This document shows, piece by piece, positions 8,537-16,545 of a stretch of 37,081 nt of DNA. The stretch comes from Gammaproteobacteria bacterium (GTDB lineage: Bacteria; Pseudomonadota; Gammaproteobacteria; Beggiatoales; Beggiatoaceae). Numbering within the stretch: position 1 is the stretch's first letter; each line of letters opens with the position of its first letter. A model generated the notes under the pieces. The model was not told the DNA's origin. It ran no database searches and saw nothing but the letters and a program-made list of their open reading frames with translations. A program made the translations under genes and the position numbers. The stretch is from positions 1 through 37,081 of the forward strand of contig QNES01000021.1 of NCBI GenBank assembly GCA_003645255.1. Direction: 5' to 3'.

Positions 8537-9489
8537 TGTTTGGTTTAAAAGCAGATTGGTCCCTAGATGTCAAGCAGCGTTATTTCACCTTAGGTGATTA
8601 TATCGGTGGAGAACCTCGCTGGTGTCCTGGATGTGGTGATCATGGTGTACTTACCATAGTACAACGTATTTGCCGCGATAAACAATTACCACCGGAAAAG
8701 ACCGTAACGGTTTCCGGAATTGGTTGTTCCAGCCGTTTACCCCATTATTTGGGGACTTATGGTTTTCATGGCATACATGGACGTGCCTTGCCGGTCGCCT
8801 GTGGAATCAAATCACGCCGCCCTGAATTAGATGTTTGGGTAGCCACCGGAGATGGTGACTGTTATTCCATTGGTGCAGGGCATTGGATGCATGCCGTGCG
8901 CTATAATATGAATATGACAGTATTAGTATTTGATAACAATATCTATGGTTTGACTAAGAAACAGACTTCACCCACTACGCCACTTGGCTTTAAGAGTAAT
9001 ACTCACCCAACCGGTGCGATTTTAGCACCTCTTAACCCATTAACGGCAACTTTGGGCATCAGTAATGTTTCATTCCTGGCTCAAACGATAGATTGGAATC
9101 CAGCCCATCTTTATGAAACGATTAAAGCGGCGCATGACCATCGAGGCTTTAGTCTGGTTAATATTATTCAGCGCTGTCCGGTTTATTCGCCAGAAGCGTA
9201 TGAACATCTACAACAGGATCAGTCTAATCTGTTGTTGCTGACTCATGACAAAGGTATTCAACTGGAAAAAAACATCTTACGCCTGTTTCCAAACCAGCAA
9301 GAGCATGATCCATCTAATATGTCAAAAGCGTATGAATTTGCTTTACCCGAAATGCCCAAACCAGTTGGTTTGCTCTATCACAATCCTGAAGTACCCTGCT
9401 ATGAAGATTTTTCTAGTCAAGGCAAGGATATGGGAGTAGAAGAAAAATTAGCGGGACTAAATGAAGCGTTTGATCAGTTTGCTATTTAG
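8536..9489 (+). CDS. korB: 2-oxoacid (2-oxoglutarate):ferredoxin oxidoreductase, beta subunit
   Basis: This is the TPP- and 4Fe-4S-binding subunit of the korAB enzyme. CPGCGDH (30-36) and a third cysteine in GIGCSSR (Cys64) are cluster ligands, and GDGD (105-108) with NNIYGLTKKQ (134-143) is the TPP/Mg motif. A fourth cysteine may come from CPVYSPEAY further on. The 317-residue length is slightly above that of simple beta subunits. The ATG overlaps the korA stop (TAATG at 8534-8538), with AAGGAGAA as ribosome-binding site inside korA, so the two are translationally coupled. There is no separate ferredoxin-like delta subunit, which fits the two-subunit class. Confidence 0.95.
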   Translation: MFGLKADWSLDVKQRYFTLGDYIGGEPRWCPGCGDHGVLTIVQRICRDKQLPPEKTVTVSGIGCSSRLPHYLGTYGFHGIHGRALPVACGIKSRRPELDVWVATGDGDCYSIGAGHWMHAVRYNMNMTVLVFDNNIYGLTKKQTSPTTPLGFKSNTHPTGAILAPLNPLTATLGISNVSFLAQTIDWNPAHLYETIKAAHDHRGFSLVNIIQRCPVYSPEAYEHLQQDQSNLLLLTHDKGIQLEKNILRLFPNQQEHDPSNMSKAYEFALPEMPKPVGLLYHNPEVPCYEDFSSQGKDMGVEEKLAGLNEAFDQFAI

Positions 9490-9525
9490 GAATGAGATTT
9501 TAAGAACTGAAAAAACTTTCAAGCC

Positions 9526-9558
9526 AAACCTGCCAGGTTTTTTAAACCTGGCAGGTTT
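9526..9558. repeat. CCTGNCAGG palindromic repeat, copy downstream of korB
   Basis: AAACCTGCCAGGTTT (9526-9540) and AAACCTGGCAGGTTT (9544-9558) form a perfect 15-bp inverted repeat. Each half is also nearly self-complementary, so one large or two small hairpins can form. Position after korB suggests a transcript-end role. Confidence 0.8.
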
Positions 9559-9616
9559 AGTATTCGAGGTTTGAGTTTTTCTTCATTCCTTAGTACCTGA
9601 TTGAAAATCCAAGCGT

Positions 9617-9649
9617 AAACCTGCCAGGTTTTTAAAACCTGGCAGGTTT
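9617..9649. repeat. CCTGNCAGG palindromic repeat, second copy between korB and radA
   Basis: This has the same perfect 15-bp arms as 9526-9558 with a 3-nt spacer. Two tandem copies fill the space between the convergent korB and radA genes. Confidence 0.8.
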
Positions 9650-9678
9650 AGAACTGGGATATTATTTCAGGCATATTC

Positions 9679-11091
9679 CTAAGTCTGTTCACTGTTTACC
9701 GTAGAAGTAGATACACTATGCAAAGCATCCACCAAACGCAAGACAGGTATCACTTCCAGAGTCGGTATTCTGTCACGGGGCGCATTAGATTTAGGCACAA
9801 TAGCCCTTTTAAAACCATGTTTAGCGGCTTCGCGTAAACGGTCAGCACCATTAGGTACAGGGCGAATTTCACCAGCCAATCCCACTTCACCAAATACCAC
9901 AAGATTTTTAGACAAAGTCACATTACGCAAACTAGATAATACCGCTAACAATACCGCTAAATCTGCCCCCGTTTCATTGACTCTGACACCACCCACAACA
10001 TTGACAAATACATCCATATCAAAAGTTGCTAGCCCGCCATGCCGATGCAGTACCGCCAATAGCACCGCTAAACGATTTTGATCTAATCCCAAAGCCACAC
10101 GACGCGGATTAGGAGTAGCTGATTCATTCACTAAAGCTTGTACTTCAACCAACAAAGGGCGCGTTCCTTCATGTGTCACCATAACAATACTACCAGGCAC
10201 TTCCGCTTCATCGCGTGATAGAAAAATAGCAGAAGGATTGCTAACCTCTTCTAAGCCCCTATCGCTCATCATAAATACGCCCAACTCATTGACCGCACCA
10301 AAACGATTTTTAATCGCCCGTATCACCCGGAAACGGGTACCACTGTCCCCTTCAAAATAAAGTACCGTATCTACCATATGTTCTAAAACCCTGGGACCTG
10401 CTAATGAACCTTCTTTGGTCACATGCCCCACCAAAAATACGGCGGTATTTGTCTGTTTCGCAAAACGTACTAGTTGTGCTGCACTTTCGCGAACTTGTGA
10501 AACCGAGCCTTGGGCGGATTGTAATAGTTCAGTATGTATGGTTTGGATAGAATCTATCACCATCACCTTAGGCTGTTCTTTAGCAGCAATACTCAGAATT
10601 TTTTCAACTCGTGTTTCCGTCAGCAATTTTACCTGATGAACATCTAAACCTAAGCGTTGAGCACGTAAGCTAACCTGTTGTGGGGATTCCTCTCCAGTGA
10701 CATATAAAGGAGAAGTGGAAGAACTTAAACTCAATTGCGACATGGTTTGCAGTAGCAAGGTAGATTTACCTATGCCAGGATCACCCCCAATCAAAACAAC
10801 TGAACCACCTACTAAGCCACCGCCTAATACACGATCTAATTCAGCCAACCCCGTAGCAGTCCGTGCCTCATCTACTACTTCTACCGCATCTAATAAACAA
10901 ACCGTCGCTTCAACACCACTATAACTGATTGAACGACGACTACCTTGATCAGCTTGATAGGTACTAGGTGCTTCTTCTATGGCAGTTTCTTCTAAAGTAT
11001 TCCATTCTCCGCACTCAGAACATTGTCCAATCCATTTTGTGGAAACGGCATCACATTTTTGACAAGTATAGGCCGTTTTTTTACGTGCCAT
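9679..11091 (-). CDS. radA: DNA repair protein RadA (Sms)
   Basis: RadA is a RecA-like ATPase that promotes branch migration of recombination intermediates. The protein has an N-terminal C4 zinc finger (Cys10, Cys13, Cys24, Cys27), Walker A GGDPGIGKST (about 102-111), the RadA-specific KNRFG motif in the middle, and a C-terminal Lon-protease-like domain ending in a segment like GLAGEIRPVPNG. I chose ATG 11091 because the family begins M-A-x-x-K just before the zinc finger; an in-frame ATG at 11103 adds four residues, and neither start has a clear ribosome-binding site. It stands alone, convergent with korB. Confidence 0.96.
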   Translation of the reverse strand: MARKKTAYTCQKCDAVSTKWIGQCSECGEWNTLEETAIEEAPSTYQADQGSRRSISYSGVEATVCLLDAVEVVDEARTATGLAELDRVLGGGLVGGSVVLIGGDPGIGKSTLLLQTMSQLSLSSSTSPLYVTGEESPQQVSLRAQRLGLDVHQVKLLTETRVEKILSIAAKEQPKVMVIDSIQTIHTELLQSAQGSVSQVRESAAQLVRFAKQTNTAVFLVGHVTKEGSLAGPRVLEHMVDTVLYFEGDSGTRFRVIRAIKNRFGAVNELGVFMMSDRGLEEVSNPSAIFLSRDEAEVPGSIVMVTHEGTRPLLVEVQALVNESATPNPRRVALGLDQNRLAVLLAVLHRHGGLATFDMDVFVNVVGGVRVNETGADLAVLLAVLSSLRNVTLSKNLVVFGEVGLAGEIRPVPNGADRLREAAKHGFKRAIVPKSNAPRDRIPTLEVIPVLRLVDALHSVSTSTVNSEQT

Positions 11092-11225
11092 GGTCGATAT
11101 CATTTTGTATTTTAAATTGTAATTTTAATTATTAAATTAAAATATATTATATCTGCTATTTAAGTTTTTTTATATAAATCAAATCTGTGAAATGCGAATT
11201 AAGAGCTCGTGTATGTAGCTCGTGT

Positions 11226-11255
11226 AGGGTGTATAAGCGAAGCGTCATACACCAA
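11226..11255. repeat. GTAGGGTGTAT hairpin repeat
   Basis: The stem GGTGTAT (11228-11234) / ATACACC (11247-11253) lies about 40 bp past the hemL stop codon, upstream of radA. It is a member of the loose GTAGGG hairpin group. Confidence 0.5.
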
Positions 11256-11295
11256 ATTGTGCTCATAAAAATATGAGTGCAGGACGCTATACAAA

Positions 11296-12570
11296 TTACA
11301 AAGTCGCAAAAACGGCTTCAGCAGCATTTAAAGTGGCCTCCATATCTTCTTGGGAATGAGCCGATGAAACAAACCCCGCTTCAAAAGCTGATGGTGCCAA
11401 ATAAATGCCCTTTTCTAACATGCCATGAAAGAACTTTTTAAATCGTTCAACATCACAAATACTGACTTGTGCAAAATTTTCAATTTTGTCATCACCAGTG
11501 AAGAATAAGCCGAACATGCCACCAATAGATACACCTGTCGTAGGAATGTTAGCGGCATTAGCAAGAGCTAACAGGTTTGTAATGAATTGTTCCGTTTTGC
11601 TACTCAGTTCAGGATAAAAATGAGGTTCGGAGATAATTTCCAAAGTGGCTAGCCCTGCTGCCATTGCGACTGGATTGCCGGATAAAGTACCTGCCTGATA
11701 AACCGGACCAAGGGGTGCAATTTGTTCCATGATGTCACGTTTACCCCCAAATGCGCCGACGGGCATTCCGCCTCCAATGACTTTACCGAGTGTTGTTAGA
11801 TCAGGTTTAACATTGTAATAGCTCTGTGCGCCGCCCAGTGCAACCCGGAAGCCAGTCATAACTTCATCAAAAATTAACACACTACCATATTTGTCACAAA
11901 TTTCACGCAATCCTTCTAAAAAACCGGGTACTGGGGGGATGCAATTCATATTACCTGCTACCGGTTCAACAATAATAGCAGCAATCTCTACTCCTATTTC
12001 TGCGAATACCGTTTTAACTTCCTCTAAGTTATTGTATGTAAGGCTTAAAGTGTGTTCGGCTAGGGAGGCTGGTACCCCAGGACTATTAGGTAAGCCTAAA
12101 GTCAGGACACCAGAGCCAGCTTTAACTAATAAAGAATCGGCGTGTCCATGGTAGCAGCCGGTAAATTTAAGGATTTTATCGCGTCCGGTATAGCCGCGTG
12201 CTAATCGTATCGCGCTCATAGTGGCTTCTGTGCCAGAATTAACCATACGTACCAGTTCAATAGACGGAATTAATTCACAAATTTTTTCAGCCAGGCGCGT
12301 TTCAATCACGGTGGGGGCACCAAAACTCAGTCCATTGGCAGCGGTGTCTTGTACTGCCTTCACGATTTTGGGATGCGCATGTCCGGCGATCATGGGTCCC
12401 CAGGAAGCAACATAGTCAATATAACGTTTATTATCAGTGTCATAAAGATAGGCACCTTTGGCGCGTTGAATAAAAATCGGATCGCCACCGACACCTTTAA
12501 AAGCGCGTACTGGGGAATTGACACCGCCAGGGATATATTGTTGAGCGGCGATAAAATTTTGAGTGGTCAT
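11296..12570 (-). CDS. hemL: Glutamate-1-semialdehyde 2,1-aminomutase
   Basis: This PLP enzyme makes 5-aminolevulinate from glutamate-1-semialdehyde, the C5 entry to haem, sirohaem and cobalamin. The 424-residue chain shows [11 protein letters not shown] at the N-terminus, SGTEA (112-116), the YHGH block, FDEVMTGFR (234-242), and [18 protein letters not shown] with the cofactor lysine at 263. Its ATG lies within the ATGA overlap with the metW stop (12567-12570), preceded by AAAGGAAA, so translation should be coupled to metW. Placement at the end of a methionine-synthesis operon is unusual for hemL. Confidence 0.97.
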   Translation of the reverse strand: MTTQNFIAAQQYIPGGVNSPVRAFKGVGGDPIFIQRAKGAYLYDTDNKRYIDYVASWGPMIAGHAHPKIVKAVQDTAANGLSFGAPTVIETRLAEKICELIPSIELVRMVNSGTEATMSAIRLARGYTGRDKILKFTGCYHGHADSLLVKAGSGVLTLGLPNSPGVPASLAEHTLSLTYNNLEEVKTVFAEIGVEIAAIIVEPVAGNMNCIPPVPGFLEGLREICDKYGSVLIFDEVMTGFRVALGGAQSYYNVKPDLTTLGKVIGGGMPVGAFGGKRDIMEQIAPLGPVYQAGTLSGNPVAMAAGLATLEIISEPHFYPELSSKTEQFITNLLALANAANIPTTGVSIGGMFGLFFTGDDKIENFAQVSICDVERFKKFFHGMLEKGIYLAPSAFEAGFVSSAHSQEDMEATLNAAEAVFATL

Positions 12571-13199
12571 TTTTTTTTCCTTTGATAAATTCTTTTAACG
12601 GGTTTGCTACGAAATCGATAGATGGCAATTTCTCCAAATAAATTAGGCATTAAACGCATAGAACGACTAGTATGATGCGTCGTATCTACCACTGCCCTTT
12701 GTAATACTTCAATATCTAGCGTATGACAGAGTTTTTCAAAATCATGTAAGGAACATAAATGAATATTTTCCGTATTGTACCATTCACTGGGTAAGGCACG
12801 AGATGTCGGCATCACGCCTCCAAACAATAATGAAATACGCGCCCCCCAATGCCCAAAATTAGGAAAAGTCACAATACCCTCGCGTCCAACGCGCAACATT
12901 TCCAATAATAATAAATCAGGGCGGTGGATGGTTTGCAAAGCTTGTGTCATCACGACATAATCAAAACTATCATCTGAAAAATCAGATAAGCCTTGATTTA
13001 AATCTGTGTGAATCACATTAACGCCGGCTTGAATACAATATACGATATTCTCATCATCAATTTCTAAACCATATCCGGTCACAGAGCGCGTCTCATGTAA
13101 ATGTGCCAGTAAAGTGCCATTACCACAGCCTAAATCTAAGACATGCGAATCTTCAACAATCCATTCGCTAATCAGTGCCAAATCAGTACGCAATTTCAT
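12567..13199 (-). CDS. metW: Methionine biosynthesis protein MetW
   Basis: MetW is a class-I methyltransferase-fold protein (SAM motif VLDLGCGNG at 20-28) that accompanies MetX in many proteobacteria and is needed for full MetX function; its exact chemistry is not settled. [11 protein letters not shown] and FPNFGHW are typical MetW segments. At 210 residues it has normal length with a short basic tail (KRIYQRKKK). It starts 2 nt after the metX stop and ends in a 4-nt overlap with hemL, so the three form one operon. Confidence 0.95.
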   Translation of the reverse strand: MKLRTDLALISEWIVEDSHVLDLGCGNGTLLAHLHETRSVTGYGLEIDDENIVYCIQAGVNVIHTDLNQGLSDFSDDSFDYVVMTQALQTIHRPDLLLLEMLRVGREGIVTFPNFGHWGARISLLFGGVMPTSRALPSEWYNTENIHLCSLHDFEKLCHTLDIEVLQRAVVDTTHHTSRSMRLMPNLFGEIAIYRFRSKPVKRIYQRKKK

Positions 13200-13201
13200 G
13201 G

Positions 13202-14347
13202 TTATTTATTCGATATTTCTATGTGCTGCATATACGCTTGAAAAGTTTGTATAAAACGAGGAATCGGCATCAAAAAGGCATCATGTCCTTCATGTGCTTT
13301 TATTTCAGCATAGCTAACTTCTTTTTTATTGTCTAATAAGGCTTTAACTATTTCGCGTGAGCGGGCGGGTGAAAATCGCCAATCGCTCGTAAATGAAATC
13401 ACTAAAAATTTCGCTTGTAGTTTTGCAAATGCGGCAGATAGATTGTTTTTGTATTCGCTGGCAGGATCAAAATAATCTAGGGCTTTAGTCATTAATAAAT
13501 AAGTATTTGCGTCGAAACGATCTACAAAAGAGCTACCTTGATAGCGTAAATAACTTTCGACTTGAAATTCCACGTCAAAACCAAAATTGATTTTACCTTC
13601 GCGCAATTCTCGTCCAAACTTTTTACGCATGGCAAATTCCGATAAATAGGTAATATGCCCTAGCATTCGTGCCAACATTAAACCGCGACGCGGTAAAGTA
13701 TTATGTTGATAATAATGTCCAGCATGAAAATCGGGATCACTTAAAATCGCTTGACGAGCGACTTCGTTAAAGGCAATGTTTTGTGCTGTTAATTTCGATG
13801 CTGCTGCAATGACGACGCAATGACGCAAATGTTTGGGATAATCTATCGCCCATTGTAATGCTTGCATACCCCCTAAGCTGCCACCTACCACGGCTGCCCA
13901 TTGTGAAATACCTAAAACATCACCTAAACGTGCTTGACTTTTTACCCAGTCGCGTACTGTGATAATCGGAAAATCAGGACCATAAGGTTTATTTGTATCT
14001 GGATTGAGAGTATTAGGACCGCTTGATCCTTTACAGCCCCCTAAATTATTGGGAGAAACGACAAAAAAACGGTTAGTATCAATCGGTTTCCCAGGTCCAA
14101 TACAGCTTTCCCACCAGCCTGGTTTTTTATCTTGCATACTATAATAACCGGCAGCATGATGATCGCTACTGAGGGCATGGCAAATTAGCACCGCATTAGA
14201 ATGGTTTTTATTTAAAGTACCATAAGTTTCATATATCAACTCATAACTTGGTAAGGTGCGCCCACAGTTTAATGCCAATGGCGTGGTAAATTTATGGGAT
14301 TGTGGCGTGACTAATCCCACGCAATCAGGAGATAATATGTCTGGCAT
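13202..14347 (-). CDS. metX: Homoserine O-acyltransferase MetX (succinyl- or acetyltransferase)
   Basis: MetX activates homoserine for methionine synthesis. It has an alpha/beta-hydrolase fold with nucleophile Ser157 in GGSLGG, acid Asp322 in SDWRFSP and His355 in EGHDAF, for 381 residues. The LVTPQ start, GPGKPIDT and [11 protein letters not shown] resemble Pseudomonas-type MetX; MetW-associated enzymes of this kind are often succinyltransferases, so the acyl donor is left open. The start codon is preceded directly by three TGATAAC heptamers (minus strand) and has no Shine-Dalgarno sequence. It is the first gene of metX-metW-hemL. Confidence 0.95.
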   Translation of the reverse strand: MPDILSPDCVGLVTPQSHKFTTPLALNCGRTLPSYELIYETYGTLNKNHSNAVLICHALSSDHHAAGYYSMQDKKPGWWESCIGPGKPIDTNRFFVVSPNNLGGCKGSSGPNTLNPDTNKPYGPDFPIITVRDWVKSQARLGDVLGISQWAAVVGGSLGGMQALQWAIDYPKHLRHCVVIAAASKLTAQNIAFNEVARQAILSDPDFHAGHYYQHNTLPRRGLMLARMLGHITYLSEFAMRKKFGRELREGKINFGFDVEFQVESYLRYQGSSFVDRFDANTYLLMTKALDYFDPASEYKNNLSAAFAKLQAKFLVISFTSDWRFSPARSREIVKALLDNKKEVSYAEIKAHEGHDAFLMPIPRFIQTFQAYMQHIEISNK

Positions 14348-14351
14348 GAAT

Positions 14352-14379
14352 GTTATCAGTTATCAGTTATCAGTTTTTA
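14352..14379 (-). repeat. TAACTGA heptamer tandem repeat before metX
   Basis: Three perfect GTTATCA units plus a fourth diverged one lie directly upstream of the metX ATG (TGATAAC on the coding strand). Similar arrays occur at 30908-30935 and 35779-35792. TAACTGA direct repeats are known from marine Beggiatoaceae. They occupy the place of the ribosome-binding site. Confidence 0.75.
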
Positions 14380-14411
14380 ACACAAGCAAGGTTCGGTTAA
14401 TATTAACCTTT

Positions 14412-14544
14412 GAGGCTCTTGCAAAACTCATGTCACGAGGGCAGACACGCAGGTCTGCCACCTACAAAACATCACATATTTTCGGATGGTAGGGGCGAAC
14501 CTAAGTTCGCCCTCGCTTTCATCCATGAGTTTTGCAAGAGCCTC
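14412..14544. mobile_element. MITE-like element with perfect 21-bp terminal inverted repeats
   Basis: The ends (14412-14432 beginning GAGGCTCTTGCAAAACTC, and 14524-14544) are perfect 21-bp inverted copies. The 91-bp interior holds two nested hairpins, GGCAGACACGCAGGTCTGCC (14440-14459) and one built from GGGGCGAAC...GTTCGCCC (about 14491-14513). There is no coding capacity. The GAG...CTTGCAAAA ends resemble those of IS5-type elements, which is an inference; no clear target duplication is visible. Confidence 0.65.
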
Positions 14545-14630
14545 TATTTAAAAAAATTTGTTGTCGATTTAGAAACATTATCACGTAATCGCCTTTATTT
14601 TCAAGGGCTATAGGAAAATTCAAAACACCT

Positions 14631-14741
14631 ATGAGCTCATATTATATTACTATTCAGTTGTTTTGTCCAATCGAAGATAACGAAAAACTTATAAATCTTT
14701 ATAGAAATAATGGTTTTGAAGTATACTGTACACGGGCATAA
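14631..14741 (+). CDS. Possible 36-residue peptide or gene remnant
   Basis: This is a short open frame with protein-like composition (MSSYYITIQLFCPIEDNEK..., ending NNGFEVYCTRA). It has no ribosome-binding site, and repeats lie on both sides. It could be the surviving N-terminal part of a larger gene cut by repeat insertion. I do not recognise the family, and coding status is uncertain. Confidence 0.25.
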   Translation: MSSYYITIQLFCPIEDNEKLINLYRNNGFEVYCTRA

Positions 14742-14757
14742 CTTAAACTTTTATGTC

Positions 14758-14783
14758 GGGTGGGCAAGTGTTTTTGTGCCCAC
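14758..14783. repeat. GGTGGGCA hairpin
   Basis: GGTGGGCA and TGCCCACC form a perfect 8-bp stem with a 10-nt loop. It is one more short hairpin in the repeat-packed space between metX and the membrane-protein gene. Confidence 0.5.
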
Positions 14784-14877
14784 CTACCTCCCCAATGCCA
14801 TTAAGTATTGTGGGGAAGTTGTGGAAATAAAGGCTCAAATCAGATAAATTGTTCCTGGTTAAATTTTGATTAAAATT

Positions 14878-15441
14878 ATGAAAATAATACATTCTATTTT
14901 GAATATTATAATGAAACCCGTCATTTTCGTTTGGAACGTTATAACGAAATTTTTCATTTTCGTTTGGAATATTATAAGAAATCGACTATCTTTTCTTTGG
15001 AAAAAAAGAAAAACATCATCTTTTTTGAAAGTCGTATCAGCCTTTTTTTTCTTTTTAGTATTTTTCTCATTTCTAGCCAGTTTTTCTGGTGCATTGATTT
15101 TTTTCACAGAAGCTCCTCATGATGAGCCTTTAAAACCTATTAAATTATTTTGCCCGAAACCAGAAAAAAATTATTATATTGAACCGACTGTTGCTAACCC
15201 ATTTTTTAGTGCGGGTTTGCCGGCTGAATTTAAAAATAAACTTTCTGATTTAACAATCCCTCGAAGTAAAAGTGAATTTGAATTCGCAGTCTCTGAATTA
15301 CTTGAAAACAACAAACTGGCTTTATCTATAGCGTTTTTCGTTTGGGTGAGATACAGGGCAACCATTCAGTCTTGCCCCTACAAAAGATGTACTTCACTCA
15401 AAAGGGAAATGCTATACACATTCATCAACAGCAACACCTGA
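14878..15441 (+). pseudogene. Membrane-anchored protein of unknown function, probably 3'-truncated
   Basis: The N-terminal 45 residues contain two near-copies of the segment FVWNVI/FVWNII, encoded by an imperfect DNA repeat at 14920-14972. A lysine-rich stretch and a strong transmembrane segment (FFFFLVFFSFLASFSGALIFF) follow, then a soluble stretch with PEKNYYIEPTVANPFF. After about 15330 the reading frame enters a GTAGGGGCAAG-type repeat (15351-15381) and the start of an IS607 relic, so the last 35 or so residues are junk and the original C-terminus is lost. I chose ATG 14878; a TTG at 14866 is also possible. I do not recognise the family. Confidence 0.5.
15351..15381. repeat. GTAGGGGCAAG-type repeat inside the truncated gene
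   Basis: Read on the minus strand this is GTAGGGGCAAGACTGAATGG followed by TTGCCCTGTAT, a GGGCAA/TTGCCC hairpin. It marks the point where the membrane-protein gene loses coding character. Confidence 0.6.
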
Positions 15442-15705
15442 TGACAGACAGAACGGTTCTATCGCCATTATTTGAGACTTTAGATCATCTTTTTGAGAAT
15501 GGCTGGAAACCCTGCAATAAACAACAACTTTTCTTTCATTGTTTTCTATTCCCAATAATTGTCTGACATCAGATTTATCATAATACCGATGTCCAGAAGA
15601 ATGTTTCTTGGCGAATAATTCACCAGACGCATCCCATCTTCTAAGCGTTGATATTGATCTAGCAACTCGTTTTGCAAATTGACATAAGCTATATAATCTA
15701 TTCAT
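15412..15705 (-). pseudogene. IS607-family serine recombinase TnpA, C-terminally truncated
   Basis: The 97-residue product has a MerR-like DNA-binding N-terminus (STLRRWDASGELF, SGHRYYDKSDVRQLLG) and then the first strand of a serine resolvase domain, VVVYCRVSSHSQKDDLKSQI, whose YCRVSS motif carries the catalytic serine. Family members are about 190-210 residues, so more than half of the catalytic domain is missing after about 15430. No tnpB follows. It is a dead insertion-sequence relic beside the truncated membrane-protein gene. Confidence 0.85.
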
Positions 15706-15756
15706 TTGAATAGTTTTGCATAGATTTAGATAGAAATCAAGTTGCCGTTTTTAACT

Positions 15757-15818
15757 CCTTTTGTTTCGATGATCAAGTTTTTAATCTAACAACAATAACT
15801 ACAAGGATTGTATATAAA
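15757..15818 (-). repeat. 62-bp direct repeat, copy 1 (leader-like)
   Basis: This copy differs from 16207-16268 by a single base (A for G at 15787). It runs from CCTTTTGTTTCGATGATCAAG to GGATTGTATATAAA. It lies about 50 bp upstream of the IS607 relic, read on the minus strand. Confidence 0.85.
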
Positions 15819-15839
15819 AAAGGATTTTTTTGCTAACCA

Positions 15840-15886
15840 CGACGCTGGCGCGTCGCTAAGATATTCCCACGCCAGCGCGTGGGAAC
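15840..15886. repeat. Double hairpin CCCACGCCAGCGCGTGGG
   Basis: Two GC-rich hairpins stand in an otherwise AT-rich stretch: GACGCTGGCGCGTC (15841-15854) and TTCCCACGCCAGCGCGTGGG with flanking AA (15864-15885). They share the element GCTGGCGCG/CGCCAGCGCG in opposite orientation, so a longer cruciform is possible. Confidence 0.6.
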
Positions 15887-15966
15887 GAGAGTTACGAGAG
15901 TTTTTCGTAAAGCTGCGATCAATTAACAGATTGTTATTTGAGGATGATAAAAAAAATCCGTTGTAC

Positions 15967-16200
15967 TCAATTTAAGGCTGAGTAGTTACAATTTGGCTTG
16001 GCGATAATCGCCTCATTATACTTATCTTGCAAGCGCGTTTGCGACATTGCATTACTGATATTATTTTCCCAGGCGATAACCTCAATAAACTTACCATCCT
16101 GGTATAAAGATTGACATCGCTGGTAAATAAAATTTTCAAATACCCGTCGTTCTGACTCCAATTCTTCAGACGAGGCAAGAAAAATGGTGATTTTTGACAT
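15967..16200 (-). pseudogene. DUF4062-like protein, N-terminal fragment
   Basis: The first 63 or so residues (ITIFLASSEELESERRVFE, then EVIAWENNISNAMSQTRLQD.YNEAI) match the N-terminus of the large-sulfur-bacteria and cyanobacterial proteins that begin with this putative nucleotide- or TIR-like domain. The family normally continues for at least 50 more residues of the domain and often into NTPase or TPR parts. Here similarity stops at YNEAI and a stop follows 14 residues later, so it is truncated. It has a good ribosome-binding site (AAAAGGGC) that is part of the 62-bp repeat. The family identification is from memory of sequence style. Confidence 0.6.
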
Positions 16201-16206
16201 AGATGC

Positions 16207-16268
16207 CCTTTTGTTTCGATGATCAAGTTTTTAATCTGACAACAATAACTACAAGGATTGTATATAAA
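16207..16268 (-). promoter_or_regulatory. 62-bp direct repeat, copy 2, leader of the DUF4062-like gene
   Basis: On the minus strand this repeat ends 7 bp before the ATG at 16200 and supplies AAAAGG as ribosome-binding site. It contains TATACAAT about 60 bp upstream of the start, a possible -10. Copy 1 is at 15757-15818 and a diverged copy precedes the ATPase gene at 5041-5092. Confidence 0.6.
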
Positions 16269-16331
16269 CAGGGATAAATCGTTTGAACTTGAGTGCTGGA
16301 ATAAGCTGTGGCTCTAATTTCGGATAACCTC

Positions 16332-16432
16332 CTAGTACGACGCGCCGTCAATTCAGAAGATTATTCATCTCACCACCAATCAAGAGGGTTGGTACAATTA
16401 TTATCCGATATATTAGCGGCGCGTCGTACTAG
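16332..16432. repeat. Inverted-repeat element with 16-bp arms (101 bp)
   Basis: CTAGTACGACGCGCCG (16332-16347) and CGGCGCGTCGTACTAG (16417-16432) are perfect inverted copies. The interior carries a smaller imperfect hairpin around CCAATCAAGAGGGTTGG. It is non-coding and unlike the other repeats in its GC-rich ends. It lies downstream of mdh. Confidence 0.65.
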
Positions 16433-16545
16433 TTATTTCAGGCACGTTCCTTAGTGTTCATCCAAAAACGCTTGCAAAACGCCCTGTACAAAGATAAAAA
16501 TATCAAAGGCGAACACTAACTAAAGGGTAGCCCTTACATTAAGCA

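Noticed and set aside
14348-14640. SAM or other riboswitch upstream of metX
   Set aside because: The space is filled by heptamers and a MITE-like element; no recognisable SAM-riboswitch core was seen on the minus strand.
15972-16226. Second minus-strand frame overlapping the DUF4062-like fragment
   Set aside because: It is a shifted reading of the same DNA without family similarity; the frame starting at 16200 has the ribosome-binding site and the recognisable residues.
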